From Avena insularis (lineage: Eukaryota > Streptophyta > Magnoliopsida > Poales > Poaceae): 64,000 bases of DNA. Positions within the stretch are counted from its first letter, which is position 1. The number at the start of each line of letters is the position of its first letter. Below the pieces are notes generated by a model. It had not been told where the DNA came from. It saw only the letters and a list, made by a program, of their open reading frames with translations, and did not search any database. The stretch spans positions 530,952,682-531,016,681 of the forward strand of contig CM042684.1 in the NCBI GenBank assembly GCA_023614405.1, written 5' to 3'. Below, piece by piece: positions 12,476 to 25,056 of this stretch. The translations under genes and the position numbers were made by a program.

Positions 12476-13072
12476 CTAATCTCCACTTTGCGGTCTTAAG
12501 CATTGTGAGCTCGGAAGAGACTTCTTCATGCCCTGCATATTATAGTTCATCACGAAGCTCTTGTAGCTAGGTGGCAGAGATTGGAGAACACGATGTATGC
12601 CTAAGTCAATGGGAATCGTTATTCCCAAGGACACAAGCTTATCGGTGTACCCAGACATTTTGAGTACGTGCTCACTAACGGAGCTGTTTTCCTCCATCAT
12701 GCAGCTAAAGAACCTTTCTGTAGCATTATAACTCTCTACGACAGCATGGGTATCGAAAATCATTTTCAATTCTCCCATGGTATCAAAGGCATTGCCATTT
12801 TCGAAACGCTTTCGAAGTTCTGGCTCTAGCCCATACAGTATGCCGCAATGAACTAAGTTGTGGTCCTCCTGACGAGTCACATAGACATTCTTTTCCTCGT
12901 CAGGGGCATCAGGAGCTGGTGGGGGACCTAGCGGCGCATCTAGCACATATTTCTTTTGTGCAGCAGTGAGGAGAATCCTCAAATTCATAGCCCAGTTGGT
13001 GAAGTTGCTACCATTCGCATCAAGTTTCTCTTTCTCCATGAACACATTGAAATTAAAAGCAGGTGGTGCCAT
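12476..13072 (-). pseudogene. copia gag remnant
   Basis: The 198-residue minus-strand ORF starts MAPPAFNFNVFMEKEKL and contains 'NGSNFTNWAMNLRILLTAAQ', the N-terminal gag pattern of the Angela/BARE group. It ends near residue 198. Just downstream, in another frame (12295-12486), is a basic stretch rich in Lys and Gly (KKDKKGKHKGKKGGKS), the usual run-up to the zinc knuckle. The zinc knuckle itself, protease and integrase are deleted before the RT starts at about 12300. Confidence 0.85.
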
Positions 13073-14122
13073 CTACAACAGAATTTGTAAAGTTTATATA
13101 GACTAAGTTTATGATAGATTGAGTTCAACTAATCCAAATTACTAATGAACTCCCACTCAAAAACGACATCCCTCGTGTCCTTTTGGTGATTACATGAACC
13201 AAATCCACTACACCAAGTCCGATCATCACGTGAGTTGATATAGCTTCAAAGGCGAGCATATATATGGGCATCATATCAACCATATGACTCATGCTTAACC
13301 TTTCGGTCCGTGTTCCGAGGCCATGTCTGTACATGCTAGGCTCGCCAAGTAAGAACCTTAGTATTCGCGTGTGTAAAACTGTCTTACACCCGTTCCTATG
13401 AAAGCGTAGATTCGAGTACACCCGATCATCACGTGATGTCTCGAAACACGATCTATAGAATGGTGCATACTCAAGGAAGAACACATTTTTATCTTGATAT
13501 CTAAATGAGGGATCATCTTATAATGCTAGCAAACGCGCCAAACTAGCAGTATAAGAAGCTAACATCTAATGTGTAAAGTGAGATGATATGGTCCATGCAT
13601 TTGATCTCTATCACTTGCATCGTTGTATGATCTCTATCATTCCTTTGTGTGTAAGGCCAAGGTCTATGGAACTTACACGTTGAATGTGTTGTAAGAGTAT
13701 CTACCATACATCTACTTACAACAATACCATATCAATACACTAGCCCAGCAACGATCTAAACTAGATGTCTCTAATTTATCAATTGCAAGTTTTATGTGGC
13801 TTAGGGCTTTCGGAGATAGAACCGTTCTCACCTACGAACATGAACCACAACGAGGATAACTAAGTTATTAGAAACTCGTTGTAAATCAGATATTGACTAT
13901 AGTAGGAGAGCCAGACACCCGCCAGCCACTTATGCAAAACAAGTTGCATGTCAGTCGTGGAACCGGTCTCATGTACGATGACATGTAAAGTTGGTCCGGG
14001 CCGCTTCATCCTACTATGCCACCAATATCCAAAATACATAGAAGATGCAATAACATGATCATCATCACCCACATATCAACATATGTGTACTACTCGTGCT
14101 AAGCACCTACGCATAGATCAGA

Positions 14123-14133
14123 CTCTGATACCA
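14123..14133 (-). other. primer binding site (tRNA-Met type)
   Basis: Minus strand TGGTATCAGAG, complementary to the 3' end of initiator tRNA-Met and standard for copia elements. Confidence 0.9.
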
Positions 14134-14134
14134 C

Positions 14135-15764
14135 TGTTCGGTCCGCAGCATAGAAAACAAAAAATTTCCTACGGTGTGAACTATACGCCAAGATCTATCT
14201 ACTAGGTACAAAGCAACGGGTGGACATACATCCAACGAGAACTTACCCTCGTAGACAACGAGCTTTGTTAACGAGTAGGAACTCGTGGTTGATGTAGTCG
14301 TACACTTGTCGATCTCAAGATCGTGAGGAAGTCCGAGCGCCGCAACCCAGCAGCGCATCCGCACTCGCACACACGTTCAAGCCACCGGACAACCTCCACC
14401 TCCTCGCTCCAGCGATTCAGCGGAAGCAGCAACTCCTTCCAGACGAAATGCCACCGGGAACATGTATCTCGCTAATCCGAGACCATGGAGGAATAATTCT
14501 AGAGGGGGAGAGAGATCCTTCACAAGGAGGTGTGAGGATGAAGGAGGGAATGGGCGGCCTTTTATAGGAGGAGGGGGGTGCCCCCTCTCTCCATGGCCGA
14601 CGCATGAGGGGGGTGACCCCTCACCTTCCCCATTCATGTGGTGGTAACCCCTACACATTAAAATGCCTCTTCACATTCCCTTTTAAAGTCTTCACTTTAA
14701 ATGCATTAAATTTTTCGAAATTTAATGCTCTCTCATTTAATAAAACTCTTTTTATTAAATTTATTCAGAATTTTGTTAATTACTTTAATTAACAAACATT
14801 CACATGTAGCCCCTTGTAATATTTCAATATCACATGCAGAACCACCTTCTGCAATTTCACCCGAAACAATTTCTGGTTTCTATTGAAACAATTCCTGCGC
14901 TTTGCAATTCTTTCGTCTGAAACATATGTGCTCCAAAATGGTGTCCGGTAACTCTTAAGTGTGCCACTCTACGGTTCGCGAATAATGCAGACATGATCGA
15001 GACCCTTCTCCGATCAATAATCAGCAGCGGGACCTGGAGATCCGTACTGACTCCTACACATTCAACGAAGACTTCTGTAATCGTGAGAACCTTTAACGCT
15101 TGTAACTAAATCCCTTTATCTCTCGATATATTATATGTCCGAGATTCGATCATCGGTATCTTCATACCTAGTTTGATCTCGTTACCGACATGCACTCTTT
15201 TCTTGTTTCCGTGATATAACATTCTAGCGATCACATCACTTGCTTGCAAGCTATCCTAATGTGATATCACCGAGAGGGCCCAGAGCATATATATCCGTCA
15301 TCTGGATTGACAAATTCCACTCTTGATCCATGAGCCTCAACATAACACCTTCGTAGTACGGTGTGACGTTTGATGTTATCAAGATACTCTTCCGGTGTCA
15401 GCAATTAACATGATCTCATGGTCTAAGAATAAAGATTACTTCGTATGATGTTATAGCAATATAAACATAATGACTTGATCGTAATGTTATACTTCGGATG
15501 AATGTTCATCACATCATTCCACCAATGGTGTGACCTTGTTATTAACAACATCCAATGTCCATGATCAGGAAACCTTGATCATCTTATTAATCAACAAGCT
15601 AGTCTATAAGAGAGGCATGACTAGGAACCCTTTTTGTTTATTAAACACACATGTATTGATGTTTCCGAATCAATACAATTCTAGCATGTAAAATAAACAT
15701 CTATCATGTATAAGGAATATATAATAACAACTTTATTATTGTCTCTCGGGGCATATTTCCTTCA
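14135..15764 (-). repeat. copia 5' LTR
   Basis: It begins TG at 15764 and ends CA at 14135 (minus strand), followed after one base by the PBS. The only surviving LTR of this element, so its age cannot be estimated from LTR divergence. The plus-strand bases next to the LTR start are CGTAT, the expected position of a target-site copy; its partner is lost. Confidence 0.8.
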
Positions 15765-17262
15765 CGTATCAGCCAAACCATCATGGGCTTCATGGATCTT
15801 GGCAAATCTTCGGGTGAGGCTTTCGTTAGGCCGCACCATATATACCAATAACAGGCACTCAAAAGGTTATGCCCATGTCCGCCATAAAAAATTCAAAAAT
15901 TGTCGAAACAATGCAAAACCTTCGCGTGGTGTCATATTATGTGACATAGTTGTAAAAAAATACCAAACTTGGTATATTTATTATGTCTCAAAAAACCCTT
16001 CACAAAATGACCTATGTCAATCAAGGTTTTTTGGCTTTCAGGTCAAATGACCAATGTTATGGCTAGAATCGCGGCATAGTTTGTGATAATGTGCCTATAT
16101 TGTGTACACATGTGTATCATGGAATGGCGAACAATGTTGCAGGAGGAAGTTTTCCTTTTCGTCGCACCAAAAACCCATTTTTCATTTCCAAGTGCAAAAA
16201 GGGGTGTTTTGTGAACCAACCACCAAATAAAAGTTTCAAAATGATACCATCCAATTTTTCAAAAATACTAGACCACCTTGCATGGACAATTTCCCGACCG
16301 AGGTATCTCAAAGCTTTCCGTCTACCCCTCGTAAAAAAGACAAATTCATGCCGAATCGGTAGGAAACGAGTCAGATTTGAACTACAGGTACATGATCTAA
16401 TGCTTATGATTTTTCGCAAAAATCATTTTTAGGTTCACAATATACTATTTCATCAAAGGTCCAATGCAAGGTTTCCTTTTCGTCGAACCAAAACGCTATT
16501 TTCTATTTTCCGAGTGCCAAAAACGGAGTGTTTCATGAATCGTTGCGTAGTTTCGGTTAGTCTAGTATTAAAAAGTTACGATACATAATTAAATAGATTA
16601 TAGGGATGTCATATTTGGATTCCTCTTATTTTTTGATCGATTTGGATATATTATTTTTCGAATTACGATTTATGGATTTATAGATATGAATTATTTGATT
16701 TTAAATGGAAAAAATGGCAAAATAAATAAAATTTATTTTATTTTTATTTGAATTTGAGATTATTATTACTTATTCATTGTTGTTTACTTAAATAATTGTA
16801 TGAAATGTAAAAAAATAAAGACGTCTAACATTATAGTACAATGGTTAATATGATTGATATGATAGTATTCACAACAAGTTATAATTTCTTTGTTAGAAGC
16901 TCATGTAAAAGGAATAAAGAAGTTATGCGTGCTGGGACTGGAGTAGTGTTAGGATGGGTGACCGATTAGGAAATTTGACTACTAGTACAATTTGACTTGA
17001 GATTAAGTGTACTTAGAATTTAAAATGTCTACGTGAGATTAACGATTTAAACAATTAATTATTATTTTTTTTGGAAAAATCTAGGCTAACGGCTTTGCGT
17101 CGGCGTAGCTATATACACCGACGGGTAGAGAGGCTACATCTACGGGTTTGTACGCCGATGACCATACGCCGACGATAGCAGTCGGCGCAGCCTACGCCGA
17201 CGGGATTTTGGGGCTACGCCGATAGGGCCCGGCCGTCGGCGTATCAGTCTTCTCCTGTAGTG
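15765..17262. mobile_element. CACTA transposon right end with subterminal repeats
   Basis: The end reads ...GTCTTCTCCTGTAGTG; its reverse complement CACTACAGGAGAAGAC is a CACTA terminus. From about 17090 to 17245 a 'TACGCCGACG' motif recurs in both orientations (e.g. 'gcgtcggcgtagc', 'tacgccgacggg', 'gtcggcgtatc'), a subterminal repeat field. The AT-rich part before it (15.8-17.0 kb) is the kind of filler found inside Triticeae CACTA elements, including the repeated 'tttccttttcgtcg' blocks at about 16151 and 16471. The copia element sits at its left. No transposase ORF or left end is present. TGT follows the end. Confidence 0.7.
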
Positions 17263-17814
17263 TGTGGGTGTATGAACCGGCCGGTGAACGGAATGAATCT
17301 CGGCGGGCTATGATATATCCTGTACCGGCCCGACGACCATGCTCCACCGGGCATCTCCGTTTGTTGCCGGTCGTGGTGAAACAACGTGCTTAATTCTAGC
17401 TCTGCCGATCCTTCTCCTCTAACGCAAGGTTTTGTTTGCTTGCTTCTTCCGCACGTTCTCCTTGCCGATGCATTTTGCATAATTGCATTCGTCACTTGGA
17501 TTTGTGTACAGAGGAGCTGTATATATTGTATAATGAGCCCCTCTGTCTAGATATATACTGCCCTTCAGGTCAAGTGTTTTGTTGTTGGACCTTGCTTGCA
17601 TCATATATCAATGTTTGACCGGCTAGCAAGTAGCAACTCTACTTGCTTATTCTCGGGAAATCAAGAGTTCTGTACCTCTACAGCGCACGTACGTCAGACT
17701 TAAATTGTAGTACTAGATTGATTGGAACACATATGTGTGCTGCTTCACTCCTAGGTCCCTAAGTTTAGTTACAACTTGACTAGCCATTAATAAGGTTGCT
17801 AAATCGTCTATCAT

Positions 17815-18122
17815 TAGGGCATGTTTAATGCTGGACGCTTAAGCAGACGCTTAGACAAAAAAAATTAATACGATCAAAAAAGAAAATATCTAAGCGCCCG
17901 GCCTCGTAACGCAGGACGCTAATTAGGGACGCTATAAACCGTCCTGCTGGTGGTGCCCGCTTTGCTCAGCACTCAGCGCGTAGAGGAAAAAAAGTTTAAG
18001 CGCTCGACGCAAGATCTCACGTCGACGCTACGTCTCATCCTAGGATTCTAGGGCAAACCGTCACTTTGGCTGGGAATTTAATCCTAGCGTCCTCGCTAGC
18101 GCCTCCCGGTGTAAGTGCCCTT
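17815..18122. repeat. possible Mutator-type MITE
   Basis: Termini 'tagggcatgtttaatgctgg' and 'ggtgtaagtgccctta' are imperfect inverted repeats around about 300 bp with 'aagcgcccg'/'gcgctcgacgc' motifs. It resembles the 'agggcatgt' class of grass MITEs. I do not see a clear target-site duplication. Confidence 0.4.
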
Positions 18123-19850
18123 ACGGCCAAAGAAGACAACCTCTTCCTCCGGCTCTGCAAATAAATTGTCGCCACGTTTTGATAAGGCTTTTATTTGTGA
18201 CCATCGGAGCGCCCATTATCTATCGGACGCAACACATGATACCTCTACCTAATCGGCGCCACTATCCTTCCACCCCTCCTCCTCCTCTTCGTTGTCATAG
18301 ACCAGCCACCCTCGCCATTCATCCTACTCCTGCTCTGATTCCTCTATGCATGGCATTTCTTCCACCGGAAAGTAATAAATGGCCTTCCCACGGTAAGTGC
18401 TTCAATGGCGGAGCTACAAACAAGTTGCAGTGGTGTTAGGGGGTCCATCACGCTTAGCCCTGCCCTAGGTGTACCAAGTCATCCAGGGTAGCACCTGAAT
18501 GCCTCCAGAAATAATATTTTTGTAGCGAACCAGAAGTTGTCACCTAGACCATAGTAGGCGACCATGCATGGAATTGACATTGGTTACAGAGCAACAAAAG
18601 TATATGGTAAAGCCTCGAGCGCTATGACTCCAAACCTCCCCCAGCACCTACACGGGAGCTCCACCCTACTTAGTACTTACCCCATTGTGTGTGTGTATTG
18701 GGTGGGTGGGGGGGGGTGGGGGGGGGGGGGGGAGGCAATTGCCCCCCGCCAAGTATTCCCCAAAAGACACAAAGTCGTTGAAAAATTTCAACCACTTGTT
18801 TCTCCACATGGCCGCAATACCCCAAACCATCAATGTGTCCTTTATTTTGAACTTCCCAACGATGATATCAAATGGTCAGACTCAACAAGCCTGAACAAGC
18901 ATTCTAGAACTCCACACTTAAGCCTAGGCATTCCCGGTTTAAAACGGTGTCGGCTAGTTTCTTAAACCAATCCATCGCTGCCAGTTTTAAGTGGGTCGGT
19001 TTGGTTTAGACTACTTAGATATGAGCAGATAGCAGGGGTTCGTCTAGGTTGGTTCGATGGTGTATACGGTTTGGCACCGGCCGTTCATGTGCATGGCCTT
19101 CCACCCCAAAGCTTCTGCAATGACATCTTGTCCATGAACCACGGCTGGTCGTTAACAACGATGCCGTCCGTGGTTGCCCTTCTGCGATGCGCTGGGCTTG
19201 GTCTCCGGCATCACGTAGACAGCCATACGTGTTCAGACCGCGGCGAGCCACTAGCCCACCATTGAACAGTGCCAAGAGCTCACGACCATGTCCGTAAGTC
19301 GGACCTTTCTGCCGCCATGTCCTTGTACCAACACGTGCCAGCTCTCGTGTCAGACCTATCACAACTGCCGTAGATGATGGAGGGCGCCGGCTTCCACAGC
19401 CCATCCATGCACCTTCACGGCAGGCTCCTTCTCAGCGGCAGTGACCACGCTTCCCAAGGTGAGCAGCGCCAGGACCCTCACTTTGCGACGACGAGAAGCC
19501 GGTGGATTTCCCGGGCACGTTCGTGCAGCAAGTTTTTTTCATGTCGCTCGACAGCCACCGCACGCCCCCACCAGCCACAAGAAACTGTGCCTCCTCACCA
19601 CCGGTCCCGTCCACGGCCACGACCAGCCAACATTGTTGACGAGAAGAAACGTCCGCCGAGCGCCGAGGAGAAGGCGTCGTCGCCGCTAGCCTCCACCAAT
19701 TCCTCGGGAGTAGGTTCTTCCGTCAGAAATGCAACACCACACCTATATTGGGGCCAAAGGATCTATCTCACCGTTTATTTGTTGGAGATTCGTGCTACTC
19801 TTTTATAAAACACCTCTCCCATCTCACTTTTTGAGTCCATAGCAGTTTTG
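18123..19850. other. intergenic, GC-rich patch, no gene recognised
   Basis: ORFs on both strands at 19.0-19.8 kb overlap each other and show no domain. A G-run lies at about 18700-18732. Confidence 0.4.
18696..18732 (+). repeat. G-rich simple repeat (potential G-quadruplex)
   Basis: A GT-rich start (gtgtgtgtattgggtgggtg) runs into about 27 almost unbroken G residues. It has several G-triplets in a row and could fold as a G-quadruplex; it is also an assembly-error-prone homopolymer. Confidence 0.7.
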
Positions 19851-19889
19851 CTTGTCACACCCTAGCATTTTGCAGATTTCACATATTTT

Positions 19890-20260
19890 TGTTCGATATT
19901 GCAAATATTCTGTAACTACAAATTCATGTGTGTGTGGAACATGTATCATTTAATTAGTACGTACCATCTAATTTTTGGCAAACATACTGTAACTGACAAA
20001 TTCATGAACGTGTGGAACTTGTATCAAGTAATTAGTACGTAACAATTTTGGTTTAGAGTCTCTTCCTTATCTAAAATTAATTAGTGCAGAATTTTATACG
20101 TGTGAAACATGTATCAATTAACAAAAACTAAACTCATGTACGTATATTCAAGAAAAGTTTCATTAAACATTCTATAACTAACAAATTCATGTGCGTATAT
20201 TCAGCATTCAACATTTTTTTCATGTAAATTTAACAGAAGTTTGTATCATACCATTTGTTT
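19890..20260. repeat. degenerate minisatellite-like array
   Basis: The phrase 'ctgtaactNacaaattcatg' plus 'gtgtggaacNtgtatcaN' and 'taattagtacgta' recurs about every 80-90 bp (19911, 19988, then weaker at about 20085 and 20168). The copies are diverged by substitutions and small indels. Further weak 'tttcatacNNgattcat' repeats continue to about 20410. Confidence 0.6.
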
Positions 20261-21279
20261 AACAGTATATTTTTATAATATTTTTAATAGTATAATTTTT
20301 AAGGTACCGCTTATCATATATGCATTCATGTTTCATGCCAGATTCGTAATTTTCATACGAGATTCATAAGATTTGCATGCATTTCAGACAAGTTTCATAT
20401 AAAATTTACGTGTGTTTCATACCTTTATCTGCTAAGAAACACACATAATACATTTTTTAGGACTTTCAAATCCTCTATTTTTCAAAGATAATCATACATA
20501 CTCTATACATGTTTCGGATCCATCTTGAACTCATGAGCAACATACATAATCTACTCATGCATTTTTCGCAGAATTTTCAGCACCCGTCTCAACAAAACTA
20601 CCAGTTCAATTAATTTCCAAAATTTCTTCACAGATGAATGCACAAAAAATACATAAATTCATATGAGATTTATGGGAAGAACTGAAACTACATCAAATCT
20701 TGGTAGATTCATACAAGATTTAGCAACAACCTTAATTTTAGTTCATGTAGCAACCGAATAATCACAAAAATCATCTGAAAAATATTGTATAAAATAGAAT
20801 CATGAGTGAAACTTGAAAGGAACTTGCATAAATGCAAAATATCCTGTCCACACAGGTTGTGTCAAATCCAGGGGGGGGGGGTGTGGATGGGAGAGATGGG
20901 CTTTTGTCCTGTCCACGCGGACCGCGGGTTTAATAAGCCCTTTGGAAGGGCTTAAATGCAAAATATGTTGAAAACGATGATCATGTTGACTTGCACGAAT
21001 CTTCAACAAATATACGGAGCGATAGATCCTTTGAGCTCAACATATGTGTGGTAAATCCCTTCTCGTTCTCCGGTCGTTCCAGCTATGGCGTTGGCGCTCT
21101 TGGCCCCATTTGCCCCTGCCCCAGAGGCAATGCAAAGAGAATGTGTGTGCGTATGGTTTGAATGGTCTGGTCAGGTTGAGCCAGTCTCAACCCAGCTACG
21201 CTTTGCAGCTCCTGGTTTCAATCCGGAAACCGCGAGCCCAATAGAAACCGTACATACGGTCCGGTGTGGGTTGGGCTCC
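20261..21279. other. intergenic, AT-rich, no gene recognised
   Basis: Only short ORFs are present. A G9 run occurs at about 20872. No terminal repeats were found. Confidence 0.4.
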
Positions 21280-21960
21280 TGTTTTTTTTTCGAAATTCCT
21301 TCGATCTATTAATAATCATCAACAGTAGTACAAAGAGACCCAAAAGTAATAAAAATTACAAATAGATCACTGGACTACCTAACGATGACTACAAACACTA
21401 GCGCGAGCCGAAGGCGCGCCGCCGTCCTCGCCCCTCCATCACCGGAGCCGGGCAAAGCTTGTCGTAGTAGGGCTTGTTATAGTAGACATACGGGAAGCCG
21501 TCGTGCTAAGGTCACAATGGACCAGCGCACTAGAGCAGCAACCATCGCCAATGATGACATCGTAGAACGGAAGAGACTGACCTGAAAACAAACTGACGAA
21601 CACGAAAACAGACAGAATCCCAGGAGATCTGCCGGACAAACAACTCCACGCGCCCTTTATTAGCGCTAGATGCACCACCGGAGCGAGGATAGAGCGGGGA
21701 GGACCTTATTCTGACTTCAGGATATAGCCGTCGTCTCAACATCCCAAAGAAGATACTAAAAAGAAGACAAAACAAAGAACGGAAAACCTCCCGGCGAGTG
21801 GTCGTGGTCCGTCACATCTCCAAGGCCCTAGGGCCACCGGAGGCGGAGCGACCGACAATGTCGCCGGCGAGGGGTGCGGAACCCTAGATGGGTTTTTCTC
21901 CTTGGAGCCTGACGGCTGCGGTGCGCTAGTACGTACCGGTTTGAGACCGTATCATGAATA
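21280..21960 (-). mobile_element. antisense non-LTR retrotransposon fragment
   Basis: Read on the minus strand, a GC-rich 5'-like part (about 21900-21400) leads to an AT-rich 3' tail ending at 21286 ('gatgattattaatagatcg' then 'aaggaatttcg' and a T/A run). The same tail occurs at about 10280. This layout fits a short LINE or SINE-like element. No intact ORF. Confidence 0.45.
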
Positions 21961-22320
21961 GGCTTTTTTTTAGAGCAATCACGATTTCATTGATAGAAAA
22001 ACAAGTTACAATAAGCAACACATGTGGAAACTAAAAGACAAATCAGAATAAAATGATTATCCTGAATTTGTAGATAAAATCCTAAGAGATCGAGAAATAT
22101 AAAATGATTCCTAGGAATTTCTGTAACCGCCAAAGCCATCGGCCGCCGTCCAACTCCAGCGCCGTCGAAACAGATACTGGAAGAGACGTCGAGCCTCCAC
22201 CATTGCAAGATCCAAAAAGCACCATCGCCAACGAGGATTTGTGAGTCGATGAACAGGCTAATGCACGCATCGAGGCACGTCGACCGGGGACATTCCCGTG
22301 CTGTATGCACACTTATAATA
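21961..22320 (-). mobile_element. antisense non-LTR 3' end
   Basis: The plus strand starts with an A/T run then 'gcaatcacgatttcattga'; on the minus strand this is an element ending in 'tcaatgaaatcgtgattgc' plus poly(A). Such ends are typical of truncated plant LINEs. No protein is encoded. Confidence 0.45.
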
Positions 22321-22593
22321 ACAAACGACCTTATCTAGGCCATCATAAGTATAATACTCCAAATATGAGGCACCTCCCAATATCTAATACTCCTGGTCGA
22401 TATACAAGAACAAGTCATCAAGGGAACTTCTCCGGATCGGCCCATTTGCTCTCAGAAAAGCAGCCCAAGCTTCGCCGCTAGTACTAATTTTGTTATGTTC
22501 GTGCGATCGTTCTGGCCGCAACATGTGTCTCTTGGTACTCTGGACGGAACACGGATTAGGGAAGGTGGATTGCGAGTTACAATAGTTTTTTAT

Positions 22594-22720
22594 TACTCTC
22601 TTCGACCCAAATTAGTTGACTTAGATTTGTCTAGATTCAATTATATCTAGACATAATTTAGGATTAGATACATCCGTATATTCACAAATTTGAGGCAACT
22701 AATTTGGGTCGGAGGGAGTA
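22594..22720. repeat. Stowaway MITE
   Basis: The ends TACTCTCTTCGACCCAAATT and its inverted copy AATTTGGGTCGGAGGGAGTA enclose about 90 bp with inner arms 'gacttagatttg' and 'caaatttgaggcaac'. Confidence 0.9.
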
Positions 22721-22859
22721 CATATTTTGAACTGTACATTTGAATTACGAACTGTTTTGATCTTTGTGCTCCTCAGGTGTCGATATTCAAATTAAATCGT
22801 ACTTTGATAGGTTCCAACCACCTCCTTATTAAGTGAGATATATACCACCACCACCCCCC

Positions 22860-23310
22860 GGCGTGGTAGAGCTGTTCTACGGGACTATGACGGTAATTTC
22901 ATTGCAGGCTGTACAATCTACCTTCCCTCCGTGGCATCCTCAGCTATTGCGGAGGCTTGGGCGATGAGGGGAGGATTAGAGGTCGGCTTCAAGAACGGGC
23001 TGCAATTATATTATAGCAGAATCGGCCTCGATTGAAACCATTGAAGCCTGCACTGGAGATGAGTAATAGTGGAACGAATCAGCCGCTGTGTTTGCCGATT
23101 GCATGGATATGATGTCTTTAATTGAAATAGATGTTTTAAGGCACTATCCGAGGGAAGCAAACGGAGTTGCTCACGACCTTGCTAGGTTGTGTTTTCCTAA
23201 TATAAATTCTTGTAATTGGGGCGATGAGCCCCCTAGCTTTATTTAGATAAACTCGTGAACGATCTACCAACTGTTTAAGTATTAATAAAGTATAGCAGCA
23301 AAAAAAGGTT
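22860..23310 (+). pseudogene. RNase H-like (RVT_3) fragment of a non-LTR element
   Basis: Joining plus-strand frames gives 'AVVRDYDGNFIAGCTIYLPS', 'SAIAEAWAMR', 'AESASIETIEACTGDE' and 'REANGVAHDLARLCF'. This matches the plant RNase H-like domain found at the C-terminus of LINEs and in related single-copy proteins (DDG-type start, 'AEAWA' middle, 'N..AH.LA' end). At least two stops or frameshifts interrupt it. It ends with an AATAAAG signal and an A-rich tail at about 23283-23306, so it is probably a 5'-truncated retroposed copy. Confidence 0.7.
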
Positions 23311-24580
23311 TAATTAGAGTAAAACTTTGTACACACTGACCTTATATCTAAAAAAGTAACAACAGAAGTAATGTAAATTCTTTTGTGTTAGAATTGGCAT
23401 AATGTGCACTTATAGGCATTTGAAATAATGGATGTTGATATTTTTTCTCAAGTTTTTTGTAAAAATTAACAAAATTTGACTTTGACTAAACCTAAAACAC
23501 GAGGTAATTGTGAATGGAGAGAGTAATCTGTACTTCCCTTGTTTGTGTAAGTTTTACCTAGATATTTAGCATGTACTTCCCATGATACTGGATAATGCAG
23601 TTGCATTTTTTGTCACTGCTCCGCCGGGAAAGACACTTGCACACTGCACAAGCAATGTCACCCCGTAAAGCCGGACAGTACATCCGACTAAGGAAAATAC
23701 AGTAAAAAGCCGAACGAATAAGAACATAAAAAAACAATAACCAAAACATCCTCCACGGCAGTGGAGCTCCGAGCATGAAACCTGTCCTTTGGGAAAGCTA
23801 GACTTTTTTTTGTTGCTTTTGGTTACTCCTTTTCAAAGGAATTTCGTAACATTTTTAGGGTTTGTTTAGATCGAACCACTTTCATAGGAATTTTGGAGTA
23901 TTCCCCATAGAATTTTCTTCATGTGAAAGCCCATTTGGATCATAGGATTGAAGGTCGGAAAATCATATGACCTATTTATATGTCTCCATCATTAGGAAGT
24001 TTAGTATAGCTAAAACATCATTTGATTTTTTTTCCTTTGAGAGGTCTACTGCATTTATGCTCTATTTCCCTCGCCCACCCAATCCTGTAAATTTCTTCGT
24101 TTGTTTCCTATGTACCATCTAAAGACATCTCTTAGAAAATTACTGTACTTTCAAATTTGGTGGGAATTTACACCAGATGACACATCAACCTTGTGGTCTT
24201 TTGATTTCTGTGTTTTGAAAATCATGCGATTCAAAGAGGTCCTTAGAAGATTTGAGTTCTTAGGAATATTTTCTGCGGTTGATTCGCATGATTGGAAACC
24301 TTACAATTTTCCTGTAGTTTTCTAATTCTATTGGATTAGAGAGAACATGCCGGTCTAATATTCTTGTGAACCTACGTTTCGAGAATCCTGCGAATTAAAG
24401 GAAGTCTTCATTTAGTCAAGTTTAGGTCTGAGAATTTAGTTTAAACTTCAAACTATGCAAATAACCGTGGAAAATCACAATCCACAAATGAATAGCACGA
24501 AAGGGCAAAAGCTATAGCAACCGAACATTTCCCACGGCGGCAGGCCGGCAGCCTTGTGGAAGCGGTAGAGTCAAACTCGA
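23311..24580. other. intergenic upstream of SPS2, hAT/Harbinger-like MITE remnant
   Basis: No gene. From about 23858 the sequence 'agggtttgtttagatcgaac' followed by 'cataggaattttgga' resembles the start of a common grass MITE, but no matching right terminus is visible before 24430. The rest would contain the SPS2 promoter; no convincing TATA box was found. Confidence 0.4.
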
Positions 24581-24581
24581 A

Positions 24582-25056
24582 GTGATAAAAGCTAGCTCAC
24601 ACACGCGCGGGCCGCTTGGCTCGCTCCTGAGCAGGGACAAGCAGCTCGGTTCTATGGCCCTCATGGATCCACAGATCCCCATTTCTCCTCATCCGCAAGC
24701 TCCGTTTTTTAAACCTCCGCGGCCCCTCTCCCTCCACCCGGACCTGGACCTGGGGCACAGCAGCCTCCATCCAATTCCTCCCCGTCTCTCCTCCCCTCCT
24801 CCCTCCTCCACGCAGCAGCAGCACAAGTATCCCCCACCAAATTGGCCGAGATCCTTCTCACACGCAACCAATCGCGAGCCAGCGTCACTCGTTTTCTTCT
24901 TGCGGCCGTTGTACTATTACAAGGAGAGAAGCGAGAGGCTCCTGGAGGTTCCGCCGCCCGTGGTTCTTGGGAGCTCCGAGCGCGTGAGTAAGCTCTGCCC
25001 TCGTCGGCAATCCCTTCTCGGTTCTTGGACTTGGTGGGTGACTCTGCTCCTGGGAG
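24582..25056 (+). promoter_or_regulatory. SPS2 5' leader and proximal promoter (approximate)
   Basis: GC- and CT-rich DNA with 'ccctcctccctcctccacg' blocks, which looks like a grass 5'UTR/core promoter. The open frame that spans it does not match the protein family and I treat it as non-coding. The transcription start is not defined. Confidence 0.4.

Larger units (their letters stand above)
11084..15764 (-). mobile_element. truncated Ty1/copia retrotransposon, Angela/BARE-like
   Basis: Read on the minus strand the order is: 5' LTR (15764-14135), tRNA-Met-type PBS (14133-14123), a leader of about 1 kb, gag (13072-12476), then directly reverse transcriptase and RNase H (12300 to 11084). Protease and integrase are missing, and the 3' end, PPT and 3' LTR are cut off at about 11084. 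The LTR starts TGAAGGAAATATGCCCCGAGAG, which from family knowledge matches Angela/BARE LTR starts, and the LTR length of about 1.63 kb also fits. It is a dead element with internal and 3' deletions, inserted in CACTA-type DNA. Confidence 0.85.

Noticed and set aside
13125..13484. 119-codon minus-strand ORF
   Set aside because: It lies in the untranslated leader of the copia element between PBS and gag; no domain.
18679..18965. Gly-rich ORFs at the poly-G tract
   Set aside because: They result from translation of the homopolymer and its flanks.
19015..19808. Possible gene in the GC-rich patch
   Set aside because: ORFs on both strands overlap, none has a domain, and no splice-consistent model emerged.
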